Origin: Bacteroidota bacterium
GTDB taxonomy: Bacteria; Bacteroidota; Bacteroidia; 2-12-FULL-35-15
Direction: 5' to 3'
Assembly (NCBI GenBank): GCA_025963715.1
Contig: JAOQAG010000027.1
Span: 124,001 to 188,000 of the forward strand
DNA length: 64,000 nucleotides
Below, piece after piece: positions 27,676 to 36,197 of this stretch (its first letter is position 1; each line of letters starts with the position of its first letter). The position numbers and the translations under genes are program-made. Below the pieces are notes generated by a model. The model ran no database searches, was not told the origin of the DNA, and saw only the letters and a list, made by a program, of their open reading frames with translations.

Positions 27676-27741
27676 CATAAGTTTTGTTGACTTTGTAGGA
27701 AAATTGGAGGATGTTTGCATTCAAAATAACTACACATTATA

Positions 27742-29265
27742 ATGAGCACTGATAGGCTTACAAAGCATATTAAGAATAATAAAAATAAAATTCCCTTGGC
27801 ATTGGGTACATTTATTTTAACCCAACCAATCGGACAAGGCGGAAATGGTCTTGTATATGAGGCAACTCTTTTTGATAAAAGTGTTGCTTTAAAATTTCTA
27901 ATAACGGATGCAAAAGGAAAAACAAAACAGAAAAAAGTAGATCGTTTTCTTGCAGAATATTTTAATATAATAACGGTTAATGATTTGACCAATATTGTTA
28001 GATATATAGATTACGATTTATTAAAAATAATTGATGAAAAAGGAGAATTAGAGGTTCCAATTATTATAATGAAGCGGTATGACTGCTCCTTAATGAAACA
28101 TCAAGAAACCTCAAATGAAAAAGAATTTATTAACCTATTTGGTTTTCTTATCAATACAGCGGAACGCATCCATAAAGCCGGAATAATCCACCGAGATATA
28201 AAGCCAGAAAACATCTTGGTTGATTCTGGCGAGTTTGTTCTTGCTGATTTTGGAATTGCCAGTTACAACCCGGAAATTTTTCAAATAAGGGCAGAAACAG
28301 ATAAAAAAGAAAGACTCGGTAACAGATTGTTTTCTGCCCCAGAGCAAGAAGAAAGTGGAATCGAACCACATCCAACAATGGACATATATGCTATTGGCCA
28401 AGTTCTGCATTGGTATGTAACGGGTAAAACACACCGGGGCACGGGAAGAAAACCCGTTCCAACAACATTTAACGAATCTACTATGTATGATAAGATTATT
28501 GATAAGTGCCTGGAGAATGATCCAATAAGAAGATTTAAAACAATAAATGAAATTAAAACATTTATTAATGAATACAGGAATCAGGAAAATTCTGATAATA
28601 ACAAAGCGCAAAAGGATCCTTTTTATTATTTACATCTTTTTAATAATATATGCAGGCGCTCTTTTCCAAAAAACGAATCAGGAATTGTTCATTCCTCAGA
28701 TATCAATAAAATTGATCGGTTGTTTAATAATTTTAAAGAAAAATTTGATTTGTTCGATAAAAACCTTTGGTGGCATAATGGAACAGGAAATCTCGATTTT
28801 GAATTAAAACAAGCAAACATAGGAGTTTGGAGATTTGATCATACGGAATATAAAATACAGGAAATCTGGATTCACTATGACAATCGTGCCTACAATGACT
28901 TTATTTTGATTCATTACGTCCCTTTAGAACCATTTATTATTAATGGAGAAGAAACTGATCATACTGTTATTCTTGATGGAAATAATCACATAAGTTATGC
29001 TGAATACAACAATGGATATGCTGAAGTTGATGATATGGTTATCGATCTTTCAGAACACTCTGTTGAATATATAGATAGAGAACGCGAAGAAGGTTATATG
29101 TTTATTGGTACTTTTTTTCATTGTGTTATACGGCCTGAAAATGACGAGATTGTTTACCGTTTCATCGAACAATTATTAAATTCAAAGGTTGATGTTGATA
29201 AATTAAAAATGTTTGAAAGAGAAATTCGAAAAAACAAACACAAAGAGGTTTTAATGCGATTATAA
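27742..29265 (+). CDS. Hanks-type Ser/Thr protein kinase with unknown C-terminal domain
   Basis: 507 residues. The kinase domain (about 20-275) has all key motifs: glycine loop IGQGGNGLVYEA, ATP-binding Lys in VALKFL, catalytic loop IIHRDIKPENILVDSG, metal-binding LADFGIA and a SAPEQEE activation-segment end, then MDIYAIGQVLHWYVTGK. It should phosphorylate proteins in the cytoplasm; no membrane helix or PASTA domain is seen. The C-terminal 220 residues (from YYLHLFNNICRRSFPKN, including LWWHNGTGNLDFELKQANIG and IYIDRE-like acidic segments) match no domain I know. Codon use is visibly more AT-rich than both flanks, the gene stands alone, and inverted repeats bracket it (27491-27524, 29341-29375), which suggests acquisition by transfer. 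Start ATG at 27742 has no clear ribosome site. Confidence 0.9.
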   Translation: MSTDRLTKHIKNNKNKIPLALGTFILTQPIGQGGNGLVYEATLFDKSVALKFLITDAKGKTKQKKVDRFLAEYFNIITVNDLTNIVRYIDYDLLKIIDEKGELEVPIIIMKRYDCSLMKHQETSNEKEFINLFGFLINTAERIHKAGIIHRDIKPENILVDSGEFVLADFGIASYNPEIFQIRAETDKKERLGNRLFSAPEQEESGIEPHPTMDIYAIGQVLHWYVTGKTHRGTGRKPVPTTFNESTMYDKIIDKCLENDPIRRFKTINEIKTFINEYRNQENSDNNKAQKDPFYYLHLFNNICRRSFPKNESGIVHSSDINKIDRLFNNFKEKFDLFDKNLWWHNGTGNLDFELKQANIGVWRFDHTEYKIQEIWIHYDNRAYNDFILIHYVPLEPFIINGEETDHTVILDGNNHISYAEYNNGYAEVDDMVIDLSEHSVEYIDREREEGYMFIGTFFHCVIRPENDEIVYRFIEQLLNSKVDVDKLKMFEREIRKNKHKEVLMRL

Positions 29266-29340
29266 TAATCGTAGATGGAAGCAAATTATGTTTACCGCAA
29301 ACACATCGTAAATACACAGCTATCTTTTTTTATCTTAACT

Positions 29341-29375
29341 GATCCTAAAAAATCCGCGTTCCCATTCCACACAGC
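29341..29375 (-). repeat. Right member of inverted repeat bracketing the Ser/Thr kinase gene
   Basis: gatcctaaaaaatccgcgtt followed by cccattccacacagc. As reverse complement it matches 27491-27524, and its end also resembles the gctgtgtgggatgg at 27390. Confidence 0.7.
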
Positions 29376-29428
29376 TACCACGCAGATTTTGCCACCTCCC
29401 CTTTTAACCGTTCCTTTGTCCTCATCCC

Positions 29429-29809
29429 ATGAGCACAAAAACACTCCATAAAATCCTCACATTCTGCATCACCTTTGTATGGCTCGCAAACGGATTATTC
29501 TGCAAGATCCTCAACCTCGTCCCGCGCCACCAGCAAATAGTTGCACGCATTTTAGGAAACGAGCATGCACGCACTTTCACCATCCTGATCGGCATTTCCG
29601 AAACCCTCATGGCCATCTGGATCATCAGCGGCATCAAGTCGCGCTTCAATGCGGTTGCGCAAATTATTGTTGTTGCTACTATGAACACCATCGAATTTCT
29701 TTTAGCCCCCAACTTATTACTCTGGGGAAAATTCAACGCTGCATTTGCATTCCTGTTTATTCTTGTTGTATCTTACAATGAATTTTACCTGAATAAAAAG
29801 ATCGCATAA
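29429..29809 (+). CDS. DoxX-like small membrane protein
   Basis: 126 residues with four hydrophobic segments (ILTFCITFVWLANGLFCKIL, TILIGISETLMAIWIISGI, FNAVAQIIVVATMNTIEFLL, FNAAFAFLFILVVSYNEFYL), the size and spacing of the DoxX-like family. It includes the FxNGLxCKILNLVPRH stretch seen in Bacteroidota members. Biochemical role unknown. First of a tight row: the next gene starts 3 bp after its stop, followed by overlapping genes, so they form one operon. GC content returns to the window norm here, unlike the kinase just upstream. Confidence 0.8.
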   Translation: MSTKTLHKILTFCITFVWLANGLFCKILNLVPRHQQIVARILGNEHARTFTILIGISETLMAIWIISGIKSRFNAVAQIIVVATMNTIEFLLAPNLLLWGKFNAAFAFLFILVVSYNEFYLNKKIA

Positions 29810-29812
29810 ACT

Positions 29813-30553
29813 ATGCTCTCATTTCTAAAAGATCACCCTTTTTCTGTCAACGCTTTTTTCGAAAGCTCCACCGTTTTAACCTTTGCTGTACCGAAAGAAC
29901 AATTGCTGCATCTCCTTCCCGAATGTCTGGAACTGGATATCTTTAACGATAAATATGGATTTGTTGCAATGGCCATGGTGCAAACCAAAAACCTGCGGCC
30001 AAAAGGATTTCCGGAATTTATGGGCAACGATTTTTTCCTGATCGGTTATCGCATTTTTGTGCGTTACACCACCAGCGCAGGCAAGCGGTTACGCGGCTTG
30101 TACATTTTAAAATCGGAAACCGACAAACGCAAAATGCAATTCCTCGGAAATATATTTACGCATTACAACTACACCACCACCGATATTACAAAAACGATTT
30201 TAGCCGGTAGCACAGAAATAAAATCCGAAAAATCCAACTTCCGGATCGTGGTAGAGCATCCGCAGGAATATGTGGCCCTGCCAGCCGGTTCGCCCTTTGT
30301 CGACTGGAAAGAAGCGCGCCGCTTTGCCGGTCCGCTCCCATTTACGTTTACCTATAATAAAGGAAAAAAAGAAGTACTCATCATCGAAGGCGTTCGTGAA
30401 AACTGGCAGCCAAAACCAATTAAAATCCTCGATTATAAAATTGCATTCCTCGATTCGCTGCAGCTCGAAAACCCAATATTGGCAAATGCTTTCATGATCA
30501 CAGACACTCCCTACTTTTGGAAAAAAGGAAAAATCGACAAATGGAAAAAGTAA
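29813..30553 (+). CDS. DUF2071 family protein (YqjF-like)
   Basis: 246 residues, soluble. The opening HPFSVNAFFESSTVLTFAVPKEQLLHLLP and the core FVAMAMVQTKNLRPKGFPEFMGNDFFLIGYRIFVRY are typical of DUF2071, a family related in fold to acetoacetate decarboxylase and without a proven reaction. It starts 3 bp after the DoxX-like gene and its last 13 bases overlap the ATG of the next gene, implying translational coupling. A catalytic role cannot be assigned. Confidence 0.85.
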   Translation: MLSFLKDHPFSVNAFFESSTVLTFAVPKEQLLHLLPECLELDIFNDKYGFVAMAMVQTKNLRPKGFPEFMGNDFFLIGYRIFVRYTTSAGKRLRGLYILKSETDKRKMQFLGNIFTHYNYTTTDITKTILAGSTEIKSEKSNFRIVVEHPQEYVALPAGSPFVDWKEARRFAGPLPFTFTYNKGKKEVLIIEGVRENWQPKPIKILDYKIAFLDSLQLENPILANAFMITDTPYFWKKGKIDKWKK

Positions 30554-31299
30554 GAAAACCTTTCCAGGGAGTTGGAAACATTGTACGCTTCAACTGGCAT
30601 TTTTATGTACTTTCAATTGCTGGTTTAATTGTGTTGCTTTTGCTTGGCAGCAGGCTTTCGTCGACATTTCATTTCTATTTAAATATTGGTTGTCTGTTGA
30701 TTTCCGCCAGCATTTTTATTTCATTACTGGTTTCATTTTACATTTACGATCTGTCCGGCTTGTACCATTTTAATTGGTTAAATAAACTTTCCTGCGATGG
30801 TGAAATTATAAATATCAACGCCGGTTTTGATGAAACAAGCGATCTGTTAACTCAGCGTTTTAAAAACGCAAAGCTCAGGGTCCTCGATTTTTATGACCCC
30901 GTAAAACATACTGAAGTTTCCATCAAACGCGCAAGAAAAGCTTATCCTCCGTTTCCGGGAACGTTGCAGATAAATACTACAGATCTTCAATTACAAAGCG
31001 AAACAACGGACCTTATCTTCCTTATTTTTGCCGCGCACGAGATCCGCGATGAACAGGAACGCATCCAATTTTTTAAAACGCTGCACGCCGCTCTCCGCCC
31101 CGGCGGACAAATTTATATCACCGAACATTTGCGCGATGTTCCTAATTTTCTGGCCTACAATATTGGCTTTTTTCATTTTCATTCAAAGGCGACCTGGCGT
31201 AAAACAATTGCTGCAGCAGATTTGCAAATTCATAAAGAATTAAAACATACACCTTTCATCTCCACCTTTATTCTTCATAAAAATGGAAATTCATTTTAA
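30541..31299 (+). CDS. Membrane-anchored class I methyltransferase-like protein
   Basis: 252 residues from ATG 30541 (MEKVRKPFQGVGNIVRFNW); a TTG 24 bases upstream would only add MEKRKNRQ and is less likely. Two N-terminal membrane helices (FYVLSIAGLIVLLLLGSRL, LNIGCLLISASIFISLLVSFY) precede a Rossmann methyltransferase domain with a late motif FFKTLHAALRPGGQIYITEHLRD. Motif I is degenerate: GEIININAGFDETSDLL instead of the usual DxGxGxG, so cofactor binding may be weak or altered. Overlaps DUF2071 upstream by 13 bp and the next gene by 17 bp. Substrate unknown. Confidence 0.75.
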   Translation: MEKVRKPFQGVGNIVRFNWHFYVLSIAGLIVLLLLGSRLSSTFHFYLNIGCLLISASIFISLLVSFYIYDLSGLYHFNWLNKLSCDGEIININAGFDETSDLLTQRFKNAKLRVLDFYDPVKHTEVSIKRARKAYPPFPGTLQINTTDLQLQSETTDLIFLIFAAHEIRDEQERIQFFKTLHAALRPGGQIYITEHLRDVPNFLAYNIGFFHFHSKATWRKTIAAADLQIHKELKHTPFISTFILHKNGNSF

Positions 31300-31678
31300 G
31301 ATCATCGGTATCATTTTAATTGTGCTTGCATTTATTCACGCCATTTTTCCGCGTTATTTCAACTGGAAAGAAGAGTTCTGCAACGTAAGCCTCATGAACC
31401 GGCAAATGATGTACATCCATACTTTTTTTATTGCCATTACGGTATTTCTTATCGGTTTGCTGTGCATTACCTCAGCAACGGAGCTTGCCGGAACGGTTTT
31501 AGGAAAACGGGTTTGCCTCGGGATCGGTTTTTTCTGGACCGTCCGGCTCTTCGTCCAATTCATCGGTTATTCCTCCGCACTCTGGAAAGGCAAGCGCTTC
31601 GAAACCATTATTCACATTCTATTTTCCCTCCTGTGGCTGTATTTAAGCATTGTGTTTTTAGCTGCGTATTTTAATTAA
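31283..31678 (+). CDS. Small four-helix membrane protein, unknown
   Basis: 131 residues with four hydrophobic helices (IIGIILIVLAFIHAIFPRYF, MMYIHTFFIAITVFLIGLL, RVCLGIGFFWTVRLFVQF, IIHILFSLLWLYLSIVFLAAYF). The start overlaps the end of the methyltransferase gene by 17 bp, so it belongs to the same operon. I do not recognise a named family; hydrophobic pattern and coupling to its neighbours are all that can be read. Confidence 0.7.
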   Translation: MEIHFKIIGIILIVLAFIHAIFPRYFNWKEEFCNVSLMNRQMMYIHTFFIAITVFLIGLLCITSATELAGTVLGKRVCLGIGFFWTVRLFVQFIGYSSALWKGKRFETIIHILFSLLWLYLSIVFLAAYFN

Positions 31679-31732
31679 CGCAACTCTTACCAGCAACCGT
31701 AACAACGTTTTCGCGTCTTTTCAAAAAACACA

Positions 31733-32158
31733 ATGAAAAAATTTCTCTTGCTCCTTTTGTTTATTCCATTCATCTCCCTTGCGCAAACCGACAGTATCGC
31801 CAGTAAACCAAATAAGGATATATTCGACCGTATTTTCGGTTGCGACAGCATTCTCGTTTATGGCACCGCAACGATTTATCCCGGCAACGATCATAAGATT
31901 GTTTATTCCCGGGAGCAATGCTCCATTACTTGTTCCGGCAGCAACAACAACAAATTATGGAATCGCGATCTGACCAGTCTCAACTGCAAATTAATTGGCT
32001 TTTCCTATCGTCCCCAATACAAAAAAAAGCTCAAAGGCTGCGACATCTGGTTCCAGCTGGATAATAAAAAGTTGTATGGATTAAAATCCAAAAACGGCCG
32101 CATTAAATACCTTAAAAAGTTAAACCGGGTTGAGAATCAAAAAGCAAAACACCACTAA
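31733..32158 (+). CDS. Small secreted protein, unknown
   Basis: 141 residues with a clear signal peptide (MKKFLLLLLFIPFISLAQ). The mature part is basic and has four Cys (IFGCDS, EQCSITCSG, LNCKL, KGCDIW). No domain recognised. It stands 55 bp behind the membrane gene, perhaps the tail of the same unit, and is followed at once by a composite dispersed repeat. Confidence 0.65.
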   Translation: MKKFLLLLLFIPFISLAQTDSIASKPNKDIFDRIFGCDSILVYGTATIYPGNDHKIVYSREQCSITCSGSNNNKLWNRDLTSLNCKLIGFSYRPQYKKKLKGCDIWFQLDNKKLYGLKSKNGRIKYLKKLNRVENQKAKHH

Positions 32159-32164
32159 GCTTTA

Positions 32165-32310
32165 CTTTAAACCTCCGCGAACTTTGCGCCTTCTTTCCGC
32201 CCTCCGCGGTTAAAACACACAGCACCTACACAGATTCGCTGTCATCCTGAGCTTGTCGAAGGACGCTCCTGTTCCTGCCCGAATTGTTCAGGCGGGCGTT
32301 ATCCGTAATA
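32165..32310 (-). repeat. Composite E + A repeat, reverse copy, interrupted by two other repeats
   Basis: Module A spans 32171-32227 (cctccgcgaactttgcgcct ... gcggttaaaacacacagcac). Module E follows but is split by gtcatcctgagcttgtcgaa+ggac (32241-32264) and by a gcccg...cgggc hairpin (32277-32297) before gttatccgtaat. Sequential insertion of one repeat family into another is the simplest reading. The gap is 197 bp. Confidence 0.65.
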
Positions 32311-32355
32311 TTCGTATATTCGTACCCGTAATTTATCATACAAGCGCCAACAATT

Positions 32356-33135
32356 ATGACCTACGAAAACCTGCTCACCGCAACCGATAACGGTGTATTG
32401 ACCATCACCATCAACCGTCCGGATAAACTTAACGCACTCAACAAAAAAACCGTTTCCGAGATTTCCGAAGCCATCAAAGCGGCAAAAGATAATGCAGATG
32501 TTAAAGCCATTATCATTACCGGCTCGGGCCCAAAATCATTTGTAGCCGGTGCTGATATTGCCGAATTTGTGGGCCTTTCCGTAGAACAGGGAAAAGCACT
32601 TGCAAAAATGGGACAGGATGCTTTCCGCTCCATCGAAACCTGCCCGAAACCAGTTATTGCGGCCGTAAACGGATTTGCACTTGGCGGCGGATGCGAGCTT
32701 TCTATGGCTTGTCATTTACGTGTTGCCAGCGAGAATGCAAAATTCGGGCAACCGGAAGTAAACCTGGGGCTAATTGCCGGATACGGCGGCACACAACGTT
32801 TGATCCAATACATCGGAAAAACAAAAGCAGCGGAATTACACATGACCGCAGACATGATCAATGCGGAACAAGCCCTGACTTTAGGTTTGGTAAACTACGT
32901 TGTTCCAGCCGATCAGCTCATCGCAAAATGCCTCGAGATCATTGAAAAAATAAAATCCAAATCGCCAAAAGCCATTACCGGTGTGATCAACAGCGTCAAC
33001 GCTTATTTCGAAAACGGCATGGACGGTTTTAACGCCGAGATTGAAGAATTCGGCAAATGCTTCGCTACCGAAGATTTTAAAGAAGGCACCTCCGCATTTT
33101 TAGAAAAACGCAAAGCAAATTTTACCGGAAAATAA
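32356..33135 (+). CDS. Enoyl-CoA hydratase/isomerase (crotonase family)
   Basis: 259 residues, the usual length for this family. Oxyanion-hole segments are FVAGADIAEF (about 62-72) and AAVNGFALGGGCELSMACHLR (about 103-122). The Glu pair expected of a true hydratase is present in GGGCELSMAC and FGQPEVNLGLIAGYGGTQRL. The reaction is hydration of trans-2-enoyl-CoA in fatty-acid or short-chain acyl-CoA metabolism; other crotonase activities cannot be excluded. No fatty-acid gene adjoins it. It is followed by a repeat-filled 96-bp gap and the envelope cluster. Confidence 0.92.
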   Translation: MTYENLLTATDNGVLTITINRPDKLNALNKKTVSEISEAIKAAKDNADVKAIIITGSGPKSFVAGADIAEFVGLSVEQGKALAKMGQDAFRSIETCPKPVIAAVNGFALGGGCELSMACHLRVASENAKFGQPEVNLGLIAGYGGTQRLIQYIGKTKAAELHMTADMINAEQALTLGLVNYVVPADQLIAKCLEIIEKIKSKSPKAITGVINSVNAYFENGMDGFNAEIEEFGKCFATEDFKEGTSAFLEKRKANFTGK

Positions 33136-33139
33136 AAGG

Positions 33140-33228
33140 GTTCAAAGTTTAAGGTTAGAAAGTTCAAAGTTTGCTGTGTGCAGATTTAGTTCTCAACTTT
33201 GAACTTTGAACTTTCTAACTTTAAACTA
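33140..33228. repeat. Inverted GTTCAAAGTTTAAAGTTAGAAAG repeat
   Basis: Arm 1 (33140-33173, gttcaaagtttaaggttaga then aagttcaaagtt) and arm 2 (33195-33228, aactttgaactttgaacttt then ctaactttaaact) are near-perfect reverse complements around 21 bp containing gctgtgtgcag. The right arm ends four bases before the TTG start of the flippase gene, so the transcript leader can fold into a long hairpin. Confidence 0.75.
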
Positions 33229-33231
33229 AAA

Positions 33232-34704
33232 TTGAGCAACCCCCTTAAAAAACTCGCATCACAAACGGCAATTTATGGTTTACCCACCATCATCGGCCGC
33301 CTGCTGAGTTATTTGCTCACGCCGCTTTACACGTACAATTTCTCTACCGGCGAATACGGTGTTGTTACCTCCGCGTATGCCTACGTTTCTTTTTTGTTGG
33401 TGCTGTTAACCTACGGAATGGAAACGGCCCTGTTCCGCTTTTCGCAAAGCGAACCGGATAAGCAGAAAGTATACACGACTTCACTGATCTCGCTTTTTTT
33501 CAGCTCCACTTCATTCATTCTCCTGGTTTTTATTTTTGCGACACCCATTGCCGGAAGCATTCGTTTTACAGGGCATCCCGAATATGTGATCTGGTTCGCC
33601 ATCATCCTCGGCACCGATGCATTTGCCGCCGTGCCTTTTGCAAAGCTGCGCGAACAGGGAAAAGCCAAGCGTTTTGCATTTGTAAAAACAGTAAACATTT
33701 GCGTGTACGTCGGGCTTAATTTATTTTTCATTTTATTCTGCCGCAACGTTTCTCCCGATTCGTTTTTAAAACCTTTTGTCGACCTGGTGTACAATCCAAA
33801 GATCGGTATCGGCTATATTTTTATTTCCAACCTTATTGCCAGCATTGTCACGCTCGTACTGCTTTCTCCGGAGATTTTAAAAGTGCGTTACGTTTTTGAT
33901 TCTCCGCTTTGGAAAAAAATGATGCGCTATGCACTTCCTTTATTAATTGCCGGTTTGGCCGGAATGGTAAACGAAACACTCGACAGGATCCTGCTTACAC
34001 ACATGCTTCCGGAAAAAGAAGCCATGTCGCAAACCGGTATCTACGGCGCCTGTTACAAGGTTTCCATCATCATGACCATTTTTATTCAAACATTCCGTTT
34101 CGCCGCCGAACCTTTCTTTTTCAGTCATTCAACAGAAAAGGATGCTACAAAAACCTACGCCGACATCATGAAATATTTTGTGATCGTTTGCTCTCTTATT
34201 TTCCTTGGCACCATGCTCAACATCCACTGGATCCAGTATTTTGCCGGTTCTGCTGCATTCCGTACCGGTATTTCAGTTGTGCCGATTTTATTGATGGCCA
34301 ACTTTTGCCTGGGTATTTATTACAACCAGTCCATCTGGTACAAGCTTACCGGGCAAACCCATTACGGTGCGCTGCTCGCTATTTTTGGCGCGGTTATCAC
34401 AATCGTGCTCAATATCTACTGGATCCCGCGTATCGGCTACATGGGCTGCGCATGGGCCACGCTCATCTGCTACGCCAGCATGATGGTGGCTTCCTATTTT
34501 ATGGGTAATAAACATTACCCTGTTAATTACGATTTAAAACGCATCCTTGGGTACATGGGTTTATCTGTAACTTTGTATGGGTTGAGTACTTTTATTCATA
34601 CCGGGTCTGCTGGGCTTAACCTTGTGTTAAACAACCTGTTACTGCTTGGATTTATTGCATTGGTGCTTAAAATAGAAGTGAAAAATTTCCGGAAATTAAC
34701 ATAA
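33232..34704 (+). CDS. Polysaccharide/lipid-linked oligosaccharide flippase (MOP superfamily)
   Basis: 490 residues from TTG 33232 (MSNPLKKLASQTAIYG). An earlier TTG (33199) would add MNFELSNFKLK, which is encoded by a dispersed repeat, so I reject it. About 12-14 membrane helices, with the Wzx/MurJ-like opening ASQTAIYGLPTIIGRLLSYL and the half-repeat LIAGLAGMVNETLDRILLTHMLP at about 240. It should move lipid-linked saccharides across the inner membrane. It adjoins dut with no gap (its stop abuts the dut ATG) and heads a cluster containing a sugar nucleotidyltransferase, fitting cell-surface polysaccharide synthesis. Confidence 0.88.
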   Translation: MSNPLKKLASQTAIYGLPTIIGRLLSYLLTPLYTYNFSTGEYGVVTSAYAYVSFLLVLLTYGMETALFRFSQSEPDKQKVYTTSLISLFFSSTSFILLVFIFATPIAGSIRFTGHPEYVIWFAIILGTDAFAAVPFAKLREQGKAKRFAFVKTVNICVYVGLNLFFILFCRNVSPDSFLKPFVDLVYNPKIGIGYIFISNLIASIVTLVLLSPEILKVRYVFDSPLWKKMMRYALPLLIAGLAGMVNETLDRILLTHMLPEKEAMSQTGIYGACYKVSIIMTIFIQTFRFAAEPFFFSHSTEKDATKTYADIMKYFVIVCSLIFLGTMLNIHWIQYFAGSAAFRTGISVVPILLMANFCLGIYYNQSIWYKLTGQTHYGALLAIFGAVITIVLNIYWIPRIGYMGCAWATLICYASMMVASYFMGNKHYPVNYDLKRILGYMGLSVTLYGLSTFIHTGSAGLNLVLNNLLLLGFIALVLKIEVKNFRKLT

Positions 34705-35139
34705 ATGAAGATCAAAATAATCAACCGCTCAAAACACGAATTACCCGGTTATGCAACGCTGGCTGCAGCCGGAATGGATTTACGCGCTAACCTGGATCAA
34801 CCCATTGTTTTAAAATCGCTGGAAAGAACGCTGGTTCCTACCGGCCTTTTCATGGAAATCCCTGTTGGTTACGAAGCACAGGTGCGCCCGCGCAGTGGAT
34901 TAGCCGCCAAACACGGATTAACCGTATTAAACTCTCCCGGCACCATTGATGCCGATTACAGAGGCGAAATAAAAGTGATCCTCGTGAATTTATCCAACGA
35001 GGAATTTACCATCAACGATGGCGAACGCGTAGCACAAATGGTGATTGCCCAACATGAGCAGGCCCAATGGATAGAAGTAGAACAGCTGGAGGAAAGCGCG
35101 CGTGGCGAAGGCGGATTTGGCAGCACAGGGAAACAGTAG
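34705..35139 (+). CDS. dut: dUTP diphosphatase
   Basis: 144 residues, normal for trimeric dUTPase. All five motifs are visible: [50 protein letters not shown] and the glycine-rich C-terminal arm [11 protein letters not shown]. It hydrolyses dUTP to dUMP and pyrophosphate, keeping uracil out of DNA and feeding dTMP synthesis. Translationally abuts the flippase gene. Confidence 0.97.
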   Translation: MKIKIINRSKHELPGYATLAAAGMDLRANLDQPIVLKSLERTLVPTGLFMEIPVGYEAQVRPRSGLAAKHGLTVLNSPGTIDADYRGEIKVILVNLSNEEFTINDGERVAQMVIAQHEQAQWIEVEQLEESARGEGGFGSTGKQ

Positions 35140-35192
35140 ACAATTGGCAAAAAACTAAATAAACCCAAAACAGCAAATACGAAACTCTTTTT

Positions 35193-36191
35193 ATGAAAAT
35201 AATCATCCCAATGGCAGGAATGGGCAAGCGGATGCGCCCACACACACTTACAACACCAAAACCGCTGATCCCGATTGCAGGAAAACCAATGGTACAGCGA
35301 ATTGTAGAAGACATCACCAAAGTATGCGACGAAAAAGTAGATGAGATCGCCTTCGTGGTGGGCCGTTTTGGAAAAGAAGCCGAGCAAAATTTGGTAAAAG
35401 TGGCGGAAAGCCTGGGTGCCAAAGGAAGTATTTTTTACCAGGATACACCACAGGGAACCGCTCACGCCATCATGTGCGCCAGGGAATGTGTAACCGGAAA
35501 AGTGGTGGTTGCTTTCGCAGATACACTTTTTAAAGCCGATTTTAAAATGGATTCATCACAGGAAGGCATTATCTGGGTGCAAAAAGTGGATGATCCAAAA
35601 CCCTTTGGTGTAGTAAAGATCGATGCAAACAATGTAATTACGGATTTTGTGGAAAAACCGCAGGAATTTGTTTCCGACCTGGCGATCATCGGCATTTATT
35701 ATTTTAAAGACGGCGATTACCTGCGCAACGAGCTGCAATACCTGCTGGATAACGATATCAAGGAAAAAGGAGAATACCAACTGACCAATGCGCTGGAAAA
35801 CATGAAAGCAAAAGGCACAAAGTTTTCTCCGGGAAAAGTAACCGAATGGCTCGATTGTGGAAATAAAGACGCTACCGTTTACACCAATTCGCGCATTTTA
35901 GAGTTTAACAAAGCAAACGCAAGAACCACCAAATTCGTAAATCAAAACTCCACCATCATCGAGCCTTGTTTTATCGGGGAAGGTGTTCAGCTGATCAATT
36001 CAACTGTAGGCCCGCATGCATCCATCGGGGAAAACACTGTAATTGAAGGATCAACCGTTAAAAACAGCATTATCCAAACCAACAGCAAAATTAAAAATGC
36101 TGAACTGAGCAATTCAATGGTTGGTAATTTTGCTGAATATACCGGAAAATCAAGCGATGCAAGCATTAGTGATTACAGTACCATAAGATAA
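35193..36191 (+). CDS. Sugar nucleotidyltransferase (NTP_transferase family)
   Basis: 332 residues. The N-terminal nucleotide-binding signature is IIPMAGMGKRMRPHTLTTPK followed by PLIPIAGKPMVQRIVEDI, with substrate-site motifs QGTAHAI, VAFADTLF and VTEWLDCGNKDATVYTN. The end (about 250-332) is a left-handed beta-helix with hexapeptide-like repeats (IGEGVQLINSTVGPHASIGENTVIEGSTVKNSI). It should make an NDP-sugar (glucose-1-P thymidylyl/uridylyl or mannose-1-P guanylyl type); the exact sugar cannot be told. It lies between dut and a TPR lipoprotein gene, 53 bp after dut and 6 bp before the next start. Confidence 0.9.
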   Translation: MKIIIPMAGMGKRMRPHTLTTPKPLIPIAGKPMVQRIVEDITKVCDEKVDEIAFVVGRFGKEAEQNLVKVAESLGAKGSIFYQDTPQGTAHAIMCARECVTGKVVVAFADTLFKADFKMDSSQEGIIWVQKVDDPKPFGVVKIDANNVITDFVEKPQEFVSDLAIIGIYYFKDGDYLRNELQYLLDNDIKEKGEYQLTNALENMKAKGTKFSPGKVTEWLDCGNKDATVYTNSRILEFNKANARTTKFVNQNSTIIEPCFIGEGVQLINSTVGPHASIGENTVIEGSTVKNSIIQTNSKIKNAELSNSMVGNFAEYTGKSSDASISDYSTIR

Positions 36192-36197
36192 TTTTTC

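Noticed and set aside
27301-27741. CRISPR array suggested by three spaced repeats
   Set aside because: Repeats are ~57 bp, imperfect, unevenly spaced (102 and 180 bp) and contain their own hairpin; no cas genes.
33199-33231. Upstream TTG start for the flippase
   Set aside because: The 11 added residues are encoded by a dispersed repeat and precede a normal N-terminus of the family.
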